Shown here one piece after another: positions 15,698-24,403 of a stretch of 64,000 nucleotides of DNA; positions within the stretch are counted from its first letter, which is position 1; every line of letters begins with the position of its first letter. The translations under genes were made by a program, and so were the position numbers. The notes beneath the pieces are model-generated. The model saw nothing but the letters and a program-made list of their open reading frames with translations, was not told where the DNA came from and ran no database searches. The stretch comes from JACVRW01 sp034664125 (lineage in GTDB: Bacteria > Actinomycetota > Thermoleophilia > Solirubrobacterales > Thermoleophilaceae), in contig JAXDIG010000007.1 of NCBI GenBank assembly GCA_034664125.1, positions 1-64,000 of the forward strand. Reading direction: 5' to 3'.

Positions 15698-17182
15698 TCA
15701 CCGGAGCGTCGTGAGGATCGTCTTGTACTCCAAGAACTCCGCCAGTCCCTCCGGCCCCCCCTCGCGGCCGAGGCCGGACTGCCGCCGCCCGCCCACTGGA
15801 AACGTCACGTTCCCGGTGCCCCAGTCGTTGATCCAGACGGTTCCGGCGGTCAGGCGCTCGGCTGCCCGGAGCGCGCTGGCGACGTCGGAGGTCTGGATTC
15901 CCGCGGCGAGCCCGAAGCGGGTCGCGTTCGCAAGCCGGACCGCCTCGTCCAGGCTGTCGAACGGGATCGCGGTGACCACCGGACCGAAGATCTCGCGTTG
16001 CGCGATCTCGCTGTCGGGGCCGGCTCCGGCGACGACGGTGGGCCGGTAGAACCACCCGTCTCGGTCCTCGACCCGTTCACCTCCCGCCACGGCCTCGGCG
16101 CCGGATTCGAGTGCCTGCTCCACCGCGGCGTGAACCTTCGCCAGCGCCCGCGAATCGATTAGCGGGCCCATCGCGGAGCCGGGATCCAGAGCGTCACCGA
16201 GCGCCGTCGCGCCGGCCTTGGCCGCGAGCCGCTCGAGTAGCTCGTCGTGCAGCGCGGAGTGCACGAGGAGCCGTGACCCGGACTCGCAGTACTGCCCGGC
16301 GTTGAACGTGTAGGCATGGTGCGTCCGGGCGGCAGCCTCCTCAGGGTCGGCGTCGGCGCAGACGATGTTCGCCGACTTGCCACCGAGCTCCATGGTTATC
16401 CGCTTCACCGTGCGCGCGGCGTCGGCAGCCACCTTCACGCCGACCTCGGTCGAGCCCGTGAAGACGATCTTGGCCAGGTCGGGGTGGCGAACGAGCGCGC
16501 CGCCGGTGGACTCGCCCCCACCGGTCACGAGGTTGTACGTACCTGCCGGCACGTCGGTTTCCAGGATCACGCGCGCAAGCCCGAGCGCCGACAGGGGAGT
16601 GTGCTCCGACGGCTTGTGCACCACCGTGCAGCCAGCCGCGAGCGCGGCCGCGATCTTCACCGCGCTCAGGGCCAGCGGGAAGTTGAACGGCGTGATGATC
16701 CCCACGCTGCCGACCGGCTCGCGGCGGACGATGCCGAGCCCCTCCTCCAGGTAGCGCGTCGAGCCTTCGATCTGCACCGCGAGGGAGGCGTAATAGTCGA
16801 AGCACTCGACGGCGTAGGCGACCTCGTCGCGCGACATCTCGAGCGGCTTGCCCACGTCCACGCTCTCGAGCAGCGCGAGCTCCTCGGCGCTCCGCTCGAT
16901 GCCTGCTGCGATTGAGCGCAGGATCCGGCTGCGGGCAAACGGCGACAGCCCGCCCCACACGGCCAGAGCACCCTCGGCCGCGGCCACCGCCCGGTCCACG
17001 TCCAGCTCGCCCGCCTCGGCTACGCGCCGGACAGGGCGCCCGGTCGAGGGATTCGTGATCTCGCGGCTCCCGTCCTCGGCCGGGGCCGTCCACTCGTTCG
17101 CTATGAACAGAGCGTTCTCGGGCACCCACTCGCGCAGCGTGACCTCGGCCGCGGCGTGGGCGTCTCGCGAGCTCGCGGTCAC
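15698..17182 (-). CDS. NAD(P)-dependent aldehyde dehydrogenase
   Basis: A 494-residue member of the aldehyde dehydrogenase superfamily with the usual length. Catalytic and binding residues are present: Asn167 (TPFNFPLALS), Glu265 (MELGGKSANIV) and nucleophile Cys299 (NAGQYCESGSR), plus FTGSTEVG at the cofactor site and GPVVTAIPF near the end. The start is GTG 17182, overlapping the stop of the epimerase gene in a GTGA. It is the last gene of the catabolic operon and converges with hemA, so it probably finishes a pathway by oxidising an aldehyde to an acid. The substrate could be a semialdehyde or lactaldehyde; sequence alone does not decide. Confidence 0.88.
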   Translation of the reverse strand: MTASSRDAHAAAEVTLREWVPENALFIANEWTAPAEDGSREITNPSTGRPVRRVAEAGELDVDRAVAAAEGALAVWGGLSPFARSRILRSIAAGIERSAEELALLESVDVGKPLEMSRDEVAYAVECFDYYASLAVQIEGSTRYLEEGLGIVRREPVGSVGIITPFNFPLALSAVKIAAALAAGCTVVHKPSEHTPLSALGLARVILETDVPAGTYNLVTGGGESTGGALVRHPDLAKIVFTGSTEVGVKVAADAARTVKRITMELGGKSANIVCADADPEEAAARTHHAYTFNAGQYCESGSRLLVHSALHDELLERLAAKAGATALGDALDPGSAMGPLIDSRALAKVHAAVEQALESGAEAVAGGERVEDRDGWFYRPTVVAGAGPDSEIAQREIFGPVVTAIPFDSLDEAVRLANATRFGLAAGIQTSDVASALRAAERLTAGTVWINDWGTGNVTFPVGGRRQSGLGREGGPEGLAEFLEYKTILTTLR

Positions 17183-18051
17183 GCCGCTTGGAGACTCGAG
17201 GGCACCTGGTCGGGCGGCACCTCGTCGCGCCAGCTGAACTCGGGCTCGAAGCCGAGCACGTCGCGCGCGCGGTCGTTCGCGATGAGCGCGTCGTAGGTTC
17301 CCATCGAGCGCTTGAGCGGTACGCCGGGGTAGAAGCGCTCGACAAGTTCCGCGGTCGGCACGCCCGAGCGTATGTCGGACGCCACGACGTAGAAGGTCTC
17401 GTGCTCCAGATCCTCCTTCTCGCACGCAAGGCGGTAGGCGCGGGCGATGTCGCGCAGGTGGACGTACACCCACAGCGAGCGATAGTGCGCAGCCGGATTC
17501 TGCAGCGATATCAGCGCCTCCTCGCCGAGTCCGATGCCCCAGCAGTAGCACGGCCGGATGCAGACGGTGGAGAGTGCGCCGCGGCGCGTCCACGCGCGGC
17601 AAGCCTCCTCCGCCGCGACCTTGCTCAGGCCGTAGCTGTCCTGCGGGCGCAGCGGGTGGTCCTCGTCGATGGGGAAGTACTCCGGCTTCAACTCACGCTC
17701 CCGGTAGGCGAAGCCGAGAACGGCCTCGGACGAAGCGAGCACGAAGCGGCGAACCCCCGCGCGCTCCGCCGCCTCGAGGCAGTTCACCGTCCCTTGGGCG
17801 TTCACCCGGAACGTCGCGTCCGCCGGCAGGATCCCGGCCTCCGCGATCGCGGCGAGATGGATGATCGCGTCACACCCCGCGAACGCCTCGACCAGCGATC
17901 CCGTGTCCTCGATGTTCGCGCGCCGGAACACCGCGTCGCTCGCCGGGGGGTCCGCGATGTCCACCGCCACGACCCGGTGGCCGTGCGCTATCAGGTCGGC
18001 GACCACGTACTCGCCCACCCTGCCGGCGGCGCCGGTGACGGCTATCTGCAT
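17179..18051 (-). CDS. NAD-dependent epimerase/dehydratase family (extended SDR)
   Basis: A 290-residue extended short-chain dehydrogenase. The N-terminus has VTGAAGRVGEYV (TGxxGxxG loop), then VDIADPP ending the second strand, IIHLAAIAEAG, and the active-site pair in DSYGLSKVAAE (YxxxK). CIRPCYCWG and the later WVYVHLRDIARAY match sugar-nucleotide or sugar-acid enzymes. Some relatives in catabolic operons are uronate dehydrogenases, which oxidise uronic acids to lactones; that would suit the lactonase on the other arm. ATG 18051 is preferred because GGGGGAG precedes it; an in-frame start at 18099 is weaker. There is a 34-base gap from the permease gene. Confidence 0.78.
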   Translation of the reverse strand: MQIAVTGAAGRVGEYVVADLIAHGHRVVAVDIADPPASDAVFRRANIEDTGSLVEAFAGCDAIIHLAAIAEAGILPADATFRVNAQGTVNCLEAAERAGVRRFVLASSEAVLGFAYRERELKPEYFPIDEDHPLRPQDSYGLSKVAAEEACRAWTRRGALSTVCIRPCYCWGIGLGEEALISLQNPAAHYRSLWVYVHLRDIARAYRLACEKEDLEHETFYVVASDIRSGVPTAELVERFYPGVPLKRSMGTYDALIANDRARDVLGFEPEFSWRDEVPPDQVPSSLQAA

Positions 18052-18085
18052 CGACCGCTCCCCCTCCCCATGCCAGTCGTCATCG

Positions 18086-18925
18086 CTAACCCCCCGCAAT
18101 CGCTGCCACGCCCGCGAAGGCGGCGGTCACGCCAAACACCTGATACGCCACCAGCCGCTCGGACAGCACGACGAACGCGAGCAGCACGGTCACGACCGGA
18201 TACAGCGCGCCCACGACCGCCACGAGGCTGAGGTCGCCCCGCGCGGCCGCGGCCGTGAACAGCCCCGTGGCCGCGAGGTCCAGCACTCCGATCGCGACCA
18301 CCACCGGCGCCAACCGCCGGGGGACGGTCACCCTGCCCTCCAGCCGGAGCGCCAGGGCGGACGCGGCCGCGAACACCGTGGCGCGCTGCACGAGCAAGAC
18401 CCATAGGACGCCCGCCGAGCTCGCCGCGGCGAGGGCCGTGGCCGTCAGTCCGCCGCCGAGCGCAGCCAGCAGCGCGAGCCCCGCTCCCACGGCCATGCCT
18501 GCACGTCTCCCACCCAGCTCGCGCGTATAGGAGCAGACGGCGACGCCGCCCAGCGCCGCGACGATCCCGGCCAGCTGAAGCGCCGAGACCCTGTCGCCCG
18601 AGGCCAATCCCACTACCACCGGGATGACGGCCCCGGTGGCGGCGATCGGCGCGGCGATCGCCATCGCCCCGACGGCCATCGCGCGGTAGAGGGCTCCCAG
18701 GCCGAGCGTGAGCGACAGCCCGGACAGCGCCGCGTACAGCAGATCGCTCGCATTCACGCTGTCGAGCCCGGTGGTCAGCGCCGCGAGCACCGCGATGCTG
18801 AACCCGACCCCCTGCGAGGTCCCCAGCACGGCCAGTGCGGACACCTCGCGGCTGGTCTTCCCGCCGAAGAAGTCCGCCACGCCCCAGCCCACCGCGGCGC
18901 CGAGCGCGAGGACGATCGCGTTCAA
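18086..18925 (-). CDS. EamA/DMT-family permease
   Basis: A 279-residue protein with ten hydrophobic segments in two five-helix repeats, the standard drug/metabolite transporter layout. The first repeat opens with LALGAAVGWGVADFFGGKTSRE and contains ALYRAMAVGAMAIAAPIAA. The second ends ALYPVVTVLLAFVVLSERL, a typical EamA tail. Such carriers export or import small metabolites, and the substrate here is not predictable. The ATG at 18925 overlaps the oxidoreductase stop by an ATGA. In this operon it may release an intermediate or take up a substrate separately from the ABC importer on the other strand. Confidence 0.82.
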   Translation of the reverse strand: MNAIVLALGAAVGWGVADFFGGKTSREVSALAVLGTSQGVGFSIAVLAALTTGLDSVNASDLLYAALSGLSLTLGLGALYRAMAVGAMAIAAPIAATGAVIPVVVGLASGDRVSALQLAGIVAALGGVAVCSYTRELGGRRAGMAVGAGLALLAALGGGLTATALAAASSAGVLWVLLVQRATVFAAASALALRLEGRVTVPRRLAPVVVAIGVLDLAATGLFTAAAARGDLSLVAVVGALYPVVTVLLAFVVLSERLVAYQVFGVTAAFAGVAAIAGG

Positions 18926-19971
18926 GAGGCGTGGCCAGAGAGCGCCGCTCCACCGCGCGCCGCGGATTCGTAGGCGCGCTCCACCAGGCTCACGACGTAC
19001 ATGGAGTCGGCCGCAGTCACGCTTGGCTCGCGACCCTCGCGGACCGCATCGACGAAGTCGAGCGCCGTCGCCCTGATCGACTCGGCCTTCCAGCCATCGA
19101 TGTCGTACGGGACGCCCGCGACCGGCGTCCCCCGGACGTCATCGGCGCCGCGATAGAGCACGGCCGGTGGGTCCAGCACCTGGTCGACCACCAGCGCTCC
19201 CTCGCTGCCGAAGATCTCGAGCCGCTCGCCGCGCGGGTACTCGGTGAGCGAGCAGAACTCCATGCTGAAGAACGGGCCGGCCTCGAGCTTTCCCGCCACC
19301 ACACCGTGGTTGTCCAGCGGGATCGAGGGCACCCATCCCTGCGCGATGGCGTACAGGGTCTCGACGTCGCCCCAGAACCACTTGAGCAGGTAGAGCATGT
19401 GCGGTGCGCAGTCCATGATTGCGCCGCAGCCGTGCGGCTCGCGCTTCCAGGCCTGCGTCGCGTCGCTCGTGTCGGCCCACTCGTCGAGGATCTGGTCGGC
19501 GATGAACCCGCGCACCATGCGGATCTCGCCGAGCTGGCCGGAGCTGACCAGCCGGTGAGCCTCGACGTAGGCGCGCACGTAGCGCGTGTTCTCCGCCACG
19601 GCCAGCGTGAGCCGGCGCTCCGCGGCCAGGGCGATCAGGTCGTCCGCCTCGGCGGCGGTCACGGTGATCGGCTTCTCGATGCACACGTGCTTGCCTCGCT
19701 CGAGCGCCGCCCGGGCGACCTCGTGGTGCAGCTGGTGCGGGAGCAGCAGCGCGACCGCGTCGACCTCCGGGTCGTCGAGGATCGTCATGTGGTCTGTGGT
19801 GCCGGGCACGCCGCGCGCCTCCGCCACCGCGTCCACCTTGTCCTGCGACACGTCGCACACGGCGACCAGCTCGCAGCCCTCAGCCTGCTCGTACCCGTCG
19901 AGGTGCGGCGTGCTCACCAAGCCCAGCCCGATCACGCCCACCCGCAACGCGTCCGTGGCCTCCGCGCTCAC
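18922..19971 (-). CDS. Gfo/Idh/MocA-family oxidoreductase
   Basis: A 349-residue NAD(P)-dependent oxidoreductase. The Rossmann start RVGVIGLGLVSTPHLDGYEQ is followed by KHVCIEKPITVTAAEADDL, in which the EKP lysine is the conserved catalytic/cofactor residue. The C-terminal substrate domain has GGAIMD-like GCGAIMDCAPHMLYLLKWF, placing Asp and His in the active site as in inositol and sugar dehydrogenases. The start is GTG 19971 in a GTGA overlap with the M24 gene. Family members oxidise hydroxyls of sugars, inositols or related acids. Together with SDR and epimerase genes it makes a polyhydroxy-acid route likely. Confidence 0.85.
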   Translation of the reverse strand: MSAEATDALRVGVIGLGLVSTPHLDGYEQAEGCELVAVCDVSQDKVDAVAEARGVPGTTDHMTILDDPEVDAVALLLPHQLHHEVARAALERGKHVCIEKPITVTAAEADDLIALAAERRLTLAVAENTRYVRAYVEAHRLVSSGQLGEIRMVRGFIADQILDEWADTSDATQAWKREPHGCGAIMDCAPHMLYLLKWFWGDVETLYAIAQGWVPSIPLDNHGVVAGKLEAGPFFSMEFCSLTEYPRGERLEIFGSEGALVVDQVLDPPAVLYRGADDVRGTPVAGVPYDIDGWKAESIRATALDFVDAVREGREPSVTAADSMYVVSLVERAYESAARGGAALSGHAS

Positions 19972-21107
19972 CCGATCTCCCGGATCACCCTCGGCAGGAC
20001 GGTCAGGCGCTCGGGTACCGATTGCGTGACGAGGTAGGACTCCTCGTCGCCCAGCTGGCCGTGCGTGCCGGTGTTGGTGTAGAGCTCGATGTTGATCGCC
20101 ATCCCCGGCTCGATCGTCTCGTCCTGCGCATCCGCCAGCCAGCGCTCCTCGGTTTCGAGGCCGATGTTGTGGCCCGTGTGCGTGAAGCGTGCGAGCGGCG
20201 GAACGCCGCGCTCCTCGTGGAGCTCGAGCGCCCGGTCAAAGATCTCGAGGTGAGTCATCCCGGGAGTCAGCATCGCCCCCACATCGTCCACTATCGACAC
20301 CATCGTGTCGTAGGTCGTCCGAAGCTGGTCCGGCAGCTCGCCCATGTACGCGTAGCGGCGGTTGTCGGAGCAGTACCCCCCGACGATCGCCCCGAGATCG
20401 AGCGTGACCAGCGAGCCGGCTTGCAGGGGCTCCGCGATCTCGATCTCGGGGTTCGAGCCGCCGAACGTGAACGTGAGGTGGCTGATCCCCGAGGCGCCGC
20501 GCTCGATCAGCATCGTACGCGCCCTGTGCATCAGGTCGGCCCGGGACATCCCCACCTCGAGCACGCCGTAGAGCTCGTCGACGCACCCCTCGATGATCGC
20601 GGTGCTGCGCCGGATCAGCTCCAGCTCGGCGGGAGACTTGATCAGCCGCATGTCCTCGATCAGGCGGTCCGCGACGACGGTCTCCAGCCCCGCCTCGCGG
20701 AGCAGCTCGCAGACGTAGCGCGGCGCCGTCGACTCCACGCCGAGCGGGGTGCCGTCGCTCTTCGAGCGCGCCAGCTCGCCGACCGCGTCGATCGCCTCGG
20801 CGAGCGTGTTGATGCCGACGATCCGGTCGGCGCCGAAGTTCACGCCCTCGGTGGAGAAGCCCCAGCAGACGAGGACCACCTCGCCCTCGCGGTCCACGTA
20901 CGAGAAGTACGGGAGGCGGTTGCGCAGCGTGTAGAGGATCGGATTGCCGCTGCTCGGGAGCGCCGTGTAGCCGGTCGTATAGAAGACGTTCTCCGGTGAC
21001 GAGAGGAGCATCCCGTGTGCACCGAGCTCGCCCAGCCGGGCGGCCGCGTGCGCGGCGTCGAACCCGAGCGCGGGAAAGTCGTTGAGGCCGCCGTCCGCCA
21101 CGCTCAC
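19968..21107 (-). CDS. M24-family metallopeptidase-fold hydrolase (metal ligands intact)
   Basis: A 379-residue pita-bread-fold protein with an N-terminal creatinase-type domain (about 1-140) and a C-terminal M24 domain. All five dinuclear-metal ligands are visible: two Asp in LDLGAIVGGYCSDNRR, His in HTGHNIGLETEE, Glu in INIELYT, and a final Glu in the DEESYLVT segment. The start GTG 21107 gives a GTGA overlap with the SDR stop. Family members are X-Pro dipeptidases, but the group also includes ectoine hydrolase DoeA and other amidohydrolases. In a catabolic operon with a peptide-type importer, hydrolysis of an N-acyl or dipeptide-like substrate is plausible. Confidence 0.82.
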   Translation of the reverse strand: MSVADGGLNDFPALGFDAAHAAARLGELGAHGMLLSSPENVFYTTGYTALPSSGNPILYTLRNRLPYFSYVDREGEVVLVCWGFSTEGVNFGADRIVGINTLAEAIDAVGELARSKSDGTPLGVESTAPRYVCELLREAGLETVVADRLIEDMRLIKSPAELELIRRSTAIIEGCVDELYGVLEVGMSRADLMHRARTMLIERGASGISHLTFTFGGSNPEIEIAEPLQAGSLVTLDLGAIVGGYCSDNRRYAYMGELPDQLRTTYDTMVSIVDDVGAMLTPGMTHLEIFDRALELHEERGVPPLARFTHTGHNIGLETEERWLADAQDETIEPGMAINIELYTNTGTHGQLGDEESYLVTQSVPERLTVLPRVIREIG

Positions 21108-21865
21108 CGCGCAACCCACCCCGCGTCCACGAGCAGGTCCGCGCCCGTGATGAACGAGGCGCGTTCGCTTGCGAGGAAGCAGATCGCCTCCGCGATCTCG
21201 GACGGGTCGGCCCAGCGGCCCAGCGCCTGCTCCCGCTCGCGCAGGGCCTTCACGTCCGCGAACCTCACGCCGGTCTTGTTCGACTCGATCTCGATGTCGC
21301 CGCGCAACATCGGCGTGTCGACCGACCCGGGGCTCACCGTCACGACACGTATGCCGAGCGGCGCGAGTTCCCAGGCGAGCGCGCGTCCGAGCGCGATGAT
21401 CGCGCCCTTCGTGGCCCCGTACAGCGAGTGGTCCACCTGGCCGACGTGACCCGACACCGAACCGAGGTTCACGATCGCCCCGCCACCCTGGCGCTGCATC
21501 ACCGGGATCACGTGCTTGCAGGTGAGGAAGGTACCGCCCAAATTCACGTCGACCACGCGCTTGAACTCGTCCCACTCCGTCTCGGCGAGCGGCTTCACGA
21601 GCACGACCCCGGCGATGTTCGCCAGCACGTCGATGCGGCCGTGCTCCGATGCGACGGCCTCCACCAGGGCGGCCACGGCGTCCTCGTCCGCGACGTCGCA
21701 GCGCTCGAGCGCCCAGTCGCGCTCCCCGGCGCCGGTTTCCTCATCCGCCACGTCGAACCCCACGGTGGCGTAGCCCTCGCGGCTGAAGAGATCAGCCGTG
21801 GCGCGCCCGATGCCGCGCGCCGCGCCGGACACGAGCGCGGTCTTGCCCTCCCCCGGGCGCGTCAC
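21104..21865 (-). CDS. Classical short-chain dehydrogenase/reductase
   Basis: A 253-residue classical SDR. It shows ALVSGAARGIGRATA (TGxxxGxG-type cofactor loop with Ser for Thr), a strand-2 aspartate (VGFDVADE) favouring NAD, NIAGVV in place of NNAG, the catalytic serine in LGSVSGHVG, and YGATK (YxxxK). The C-terminus FITGADLLVDAGWVAR matches 3-oxoacyl-ACP-reductase-like and sugar-acid dehydrogenases. The start is GTG 21865, coupled by GTGA to the BKACE gene. It probably makes the keto group that the next enzyme needs. The substrate is not determined. Confidence 0.86.
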   Translation of the reverse strand: MTRPGEGKTALVSGAARGIGRATADLFSREGYATVGFDVADEETGAGERDWALERCDVADEDAVAALVEAVASEHGRIDVLANIAGVVLVKPLAETEWDEFKRVVDVNLGGTFLTCKHVIPVMQRQGGGAIVNLGSVSGHVGQVDHSLYGATKGAIIALGRALAWELAPLGIRVVTVSPGSVDTPMLRGDIEIESNKTGVRFADVKALREREQALGRWADPSEIAEAICFLASERASFITGADLLVDAGWVAR

Positions 21866-22665
21866 GCCGCCTGCCTGACGAGGCCGGTGATCTCCCGGGC
21901 CTGATCGGGCGAGGCCACGGGCCGCCCGACCGCGTGGGCCACCGCCGCGATCTGCTCCACGAGCTCATGCGTCGTCGCCGGGTTGCCGTGGCGGTCGAAC
22001 GGGAAGTCCTCCGTCCCCGCTCGCACGTGGTCGCCGAGCGTGATCGCGGCGACCAGGAGGCGGAACTGCTCCTCGCCCATGGCGCTGACCGTCGCGACGC
22101 ACTCGCGCGGCAGGCTGCGGCGGCGGTGCAGGTACTCCTCGACGGTCGGGGGGCTCCAGGAGCCGCCGGGCCAGCCGAAGAAGATCGAGGTGAAGTAGGG
22201 CGGGTCGAGCAGGCCGCGCTGGATCATCCACTCGATGTTCCAGATCGAGCCGGTGTGCCAGGTTTCGAGCTCTAGCTTCACGCCGTACTTGCGCGACAGC
22301 TCCGCGTACTCGACGAGCTCCTCGCGCGGGTGCAGCACGTGCACGTCCAGCTCGGCGAAGGCCTCGTCATGGTGGCTCGTGATGATCGAGATCATGTCCG
22401 CCCGCTTCTCGAACACCTCCATCCGCTCGGGGATGGGGAGGCTCGACATCCCGCACTGGACGATCAGGCTGGTCTCGTCGCGGAGGGCGTCGATCGCCTC
22501 GGACCAATAGTCCTCGCCGTGGAAGTGCAGGATCGAGGCGCCGGCCTCCTGGCAGCGGAGCGCCTCCTCCACGAGCGATTCGACCGTGCGGGGATAGTCG
22601 ACTTCCGGGTGCAGCCAGCTGACGTTCGGCGTTGCCGTGATCACCAGCGGCGCTTCTGCGTTCAT
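21862..22665 (-). CDS. BKACE-family beta-keto acid cleavage enzyme (DUF849)
   Basis: A 267-residue TIM-barrel protein of the DUF849/BKACE family. Its founding member cleaves 3-keto-5-aminohexanoate with acetyl-CoA, giving acetoacetate and a new CoA ester. Visible hallmarks are the zinc pair His47 and His49 in ILHFHGED, the C-terminal HVRAGTEDFPFDRHGN segment that supplies the third zinc ligand (Glu), and the VEYAELSRKYGVKLELETW middle part. It lies between the SDR and the FAH-family gene, joined by ATGA/GTGA overlaps. BKACE paralogues act on many beta-keto acids, for example dehydrocarnitine, so the substrate stays open. Confidence 0.82.
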   Translation of the reverse strand: MNAEAPLVITATPNVSWLHPEVDYPRTVESLVEEALRCQEAGASILHFHGEDYWSEAIDALRDETSLIVQCGMSSLPIPERMEVFEKRADMISIITSHHDEAFAELDVHVLHPREELVEYAELSRKYGVKLELETWHTGSIWNIEWMIQRGLLDPPYFTSIFFGWPGGSWSPPTVEEYLHRRRSLPRECVATVSAMGEEQFRLLVAAITLGDHVRAGTEDFPFDRHGNPATTHELVEQIAAVAHAVGRPVASPDQAREITGLVRQAA

Positions 22666-23522
22666 TCTTCTTCCTCCGATGGTCTTGTCGTCGCTCCCCG
22701 ATTCGCGGCCACGACCTCGTTGCGAAGCGCGCCTATCCCTTCGATCGAAGCCTCGACCACGTCGCCGGGAGCGAGCGAGCGCGGCGGGTCCATGAACTCT
22801 CCGCAGCCGTCGGGTGTGCCCGTGAGCACCACGTCGCCGGCGTCCAGCGTGAAGCAGCGAGAGCAGAACGAGAGCAGCTCGGGCACGCCGAAGATCATGT
22901 TCGCCGTGGTGTCGTCCTGCATCAGTTCGCCGTTCACCCGCGTGGTCAGGCGGAGGTCGTCGACCGGCCCGAGCTCATCCGGGGTGACCACCACCGGCCC
23001 GAGCGGGCAGAAGCTGTCGAAGCTCTTGGCACGGGTCCACTGCCCGTCCGAGAACTGGACGTCGCGCGCGGATACGTCGTTGGCCACGGTGTATCCAAAG
23101 ACGTAGTCGAGGGCGTCCGCGTGCGAGACGTGCCGCATCCGCCGTCCCACTACGACCGCGAGCTCGACCTCCCAGTCCACGCGCTCCGCCAGCGACGAGT
23201 CGACGACGATCGGAGCAGACGGCCCGGTGACGCTCGAGGGAAACTTGGCGAAGATGAGTGGCCGGCGCGGCGCCTCGACGCCGGACTCGTCGGCGTGCAT
23301 GCGGTAGTTGAGGCCCACCGCGACGATCTTGCCCGGGCGCAGCGGCGGGCCCAGCTCGGGATCGGCCTCTGGCGTGGAAACGAGCTCCAGCGCGGCGCCG
23401 TCCATGACGGCGTCGAAGACCGTCTGCAGCTCGCTCGTCGGGGGGGTCACGCGGCGCATGCTGCCGCCATCCGCGACGGCCACCGCGCCGGCGTCCTCGT
23501 TGGTGAGGCTGCAGAAGCGCAA
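22662..23522 (-). CDS. Fumarylacetoacetate hydrolase (FAH) family protein
   Basis: A 286-residue protein with the FAH fold: IVAVGLNYRMHADESG, then FAKFPSSVTGPSAPI, the metal-binding EVELAVVVGRRMRHVS, FGYTVANDVSARDVQ, and SFCPLGPVVVTPDEL, ending with LTGTPDGCGEFMDPPRSL. The family includes fumarylpyruvate hydrolases, 2-oxo-hept-3-ene-1,7-dioate hydratases and 2,4-didehydro-3-deoxy-L-rhamnonate hydrolase. The last of these fits a non-phosphorylative sugar-acid route with SDR, lactonase and aldehyde dehydrogenase. The start is taken as TTG 23522 because GAGG lies eight bases upstream and no ATG or GTG fits. It is the first gene of the minus-strand operon. Confidence 0.83.
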   Translation of the reverse strand: MRFCSLTNEDAGAVAVADGGSMRRVTPPTSELQTVFDAVMDGAALELVSTPEADPELGPPLRPGKIVAVGLNYRMHADESGVEAPRRPLIFAKFPSSVTGPSAPIVVDSSLAERVDWEVELAVVVGRRMRHVSHADALDYVFGYTVANDVSARDVQFSDGQWTRAKSFDSFCPLGPVVVTPDELGPVDDLRLTTRVNGELMQDDTTANMIFGVPELLSFCSRCFTLDAGDVVLTGTPDGCGEFMDPPRSLAPGDVVEASIEGIGALRNEVVAANRGATTRPSEEEE

Positions 23523-23541
23523 TACGTCAGCCTCGGCTCGC

Positions 23542-23595
23542 GGTTGACCGGCCCATTGACCTAATGATAGGGTGGTAGGGCCAATTTGGTCAACC
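23542..23595. promoter_or_regulatory. Candidate GntR/FadR operator region between divergent operons
   Basis: GGTTGACC (23542-23549) and its inverted copy GGTCAACC (23588-23595) flank a second TTGACC (23556-23561). The right copy sits in TTTGGTCAACCAC, close to the TGGT-N-ACCA style of FadR-subfamily operators. It lies between the FAH gene and the GntR gene, covers the longer proposed GntR start, and could control both directions. Confidence 0.45.
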
Positions 23596-24362
23596 ACCCC
23601 AGTCAGCCGCTCTTGACTCCAACCTCCCCGCCGTCCGCTGTCACCTACGCCCCGATCGCTCGTCGCGAGGGGCTCCCTGATCGTGTCAAGGCCCAGCTGC
23701 TCGGGATGATCAGCGCGGGCGAGCTCGCCCCTGGAGACCGGCTCGCTCCCGAACGCGAGCTTGCGAGTGAGATGGGGGTCAGCCGCAACGTGGTGCGTGA
23801 GGCCATCCGCAGCCTCGTGGACTCGAACGTCCTCGAGGCGCGCCAGGGCGCGGGCGTCTTCGTCGGCTCGCTGCGCATGGAGTCGCTGGTCGAGCCCCTC
23901 GGGATGGTGCTCTCGCTCGAGAGCACGACGCTCCAGAGCCTCGCCCAGGCGCGGCTCGCGATCGAGCCCGGCGTCGCAGCGCTGGCGGCGGAGCGCGGGT
24001 CCGAGGAGGACCTGCAGGCGCTCGAGGTGCTGATGGAGGAGGGCGCCCGGGCGCGAAGCGAGGACTCGCAGCGCTTCATGGAGATCGACGTCGAGCTGCA
24101 CGAGCGCATTGTGCGGATGACGGACAACCCGTTCCTCATGCGGATCATGGAGGGCGTCGGGCACCTCGCGCGGAGCAGCCGGGGCTTTACGAACATCTTC
24201 CCGCGCATGAGGGAGGCGGCCCACGCCGATCACGAGCGGATCGTGGCGGCACTGCGCGCGCGCGACGCCGAGGGCGCGCGCGAGGCCATGCGGGAGCACC
24301 TCGACCACGTGCTGCGCACGCTGGCCGAGGACGGCGAAGCCAAAGAGAAGGACGAGCAGTGA
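23586..24362 (+). CDS. GntR-family transcriptional regulator, FadR (FCD) subfamily
   Basis: A regulator of up to 258 residues. The winged helix-turn-helix spans about 24-90 (LPDRVKAQLLGMISAGELAPG, then LASEMGVSRNVVREAIRSL and GAGVFVG). The C-terminal helical FCD effector domain has FMEIDVELHERIV and HADHERIVAALRARDAEGAREAMREHL, whose Asp and His residues normally bind a metal and an organic-acid effector. The start is uncertain: TTG 23586 or TTG 23613, the latter leaving the right-hand half-site upstream. Its stop overlaps a GTG in frame with the binding-protein gene. It probably represses both arms of the island until a carboxylate intermediate appears. Confidence 0.85.
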   Translation: MVNHPSQPLLTPTSPPSAVTYAPIARREGLPDRVKAQLLGMISAGELAPGDRLAPERELASEMGVSRNVVREAIRSLVDSNVLEARQGAGVFVGSLRMESLVEPLGMVLSLESTTLQSLAQARLAIEPGVAALAAERGSEEDLQALEVLMEEGARARSEDSQRFMEIDVELHERIVRMTDNPFLMRIMEGVGHLARSSRGFTNIFPRMREAAHADHERIVAALRARDAEGAREAMREHLDHVLRTLAEDGEAKEKDEQ

Positions 24363-24403
24363 CGCATTTACGGAGAGAGCAGTCGACCGGGGAGGTCCGG
24401 AAA

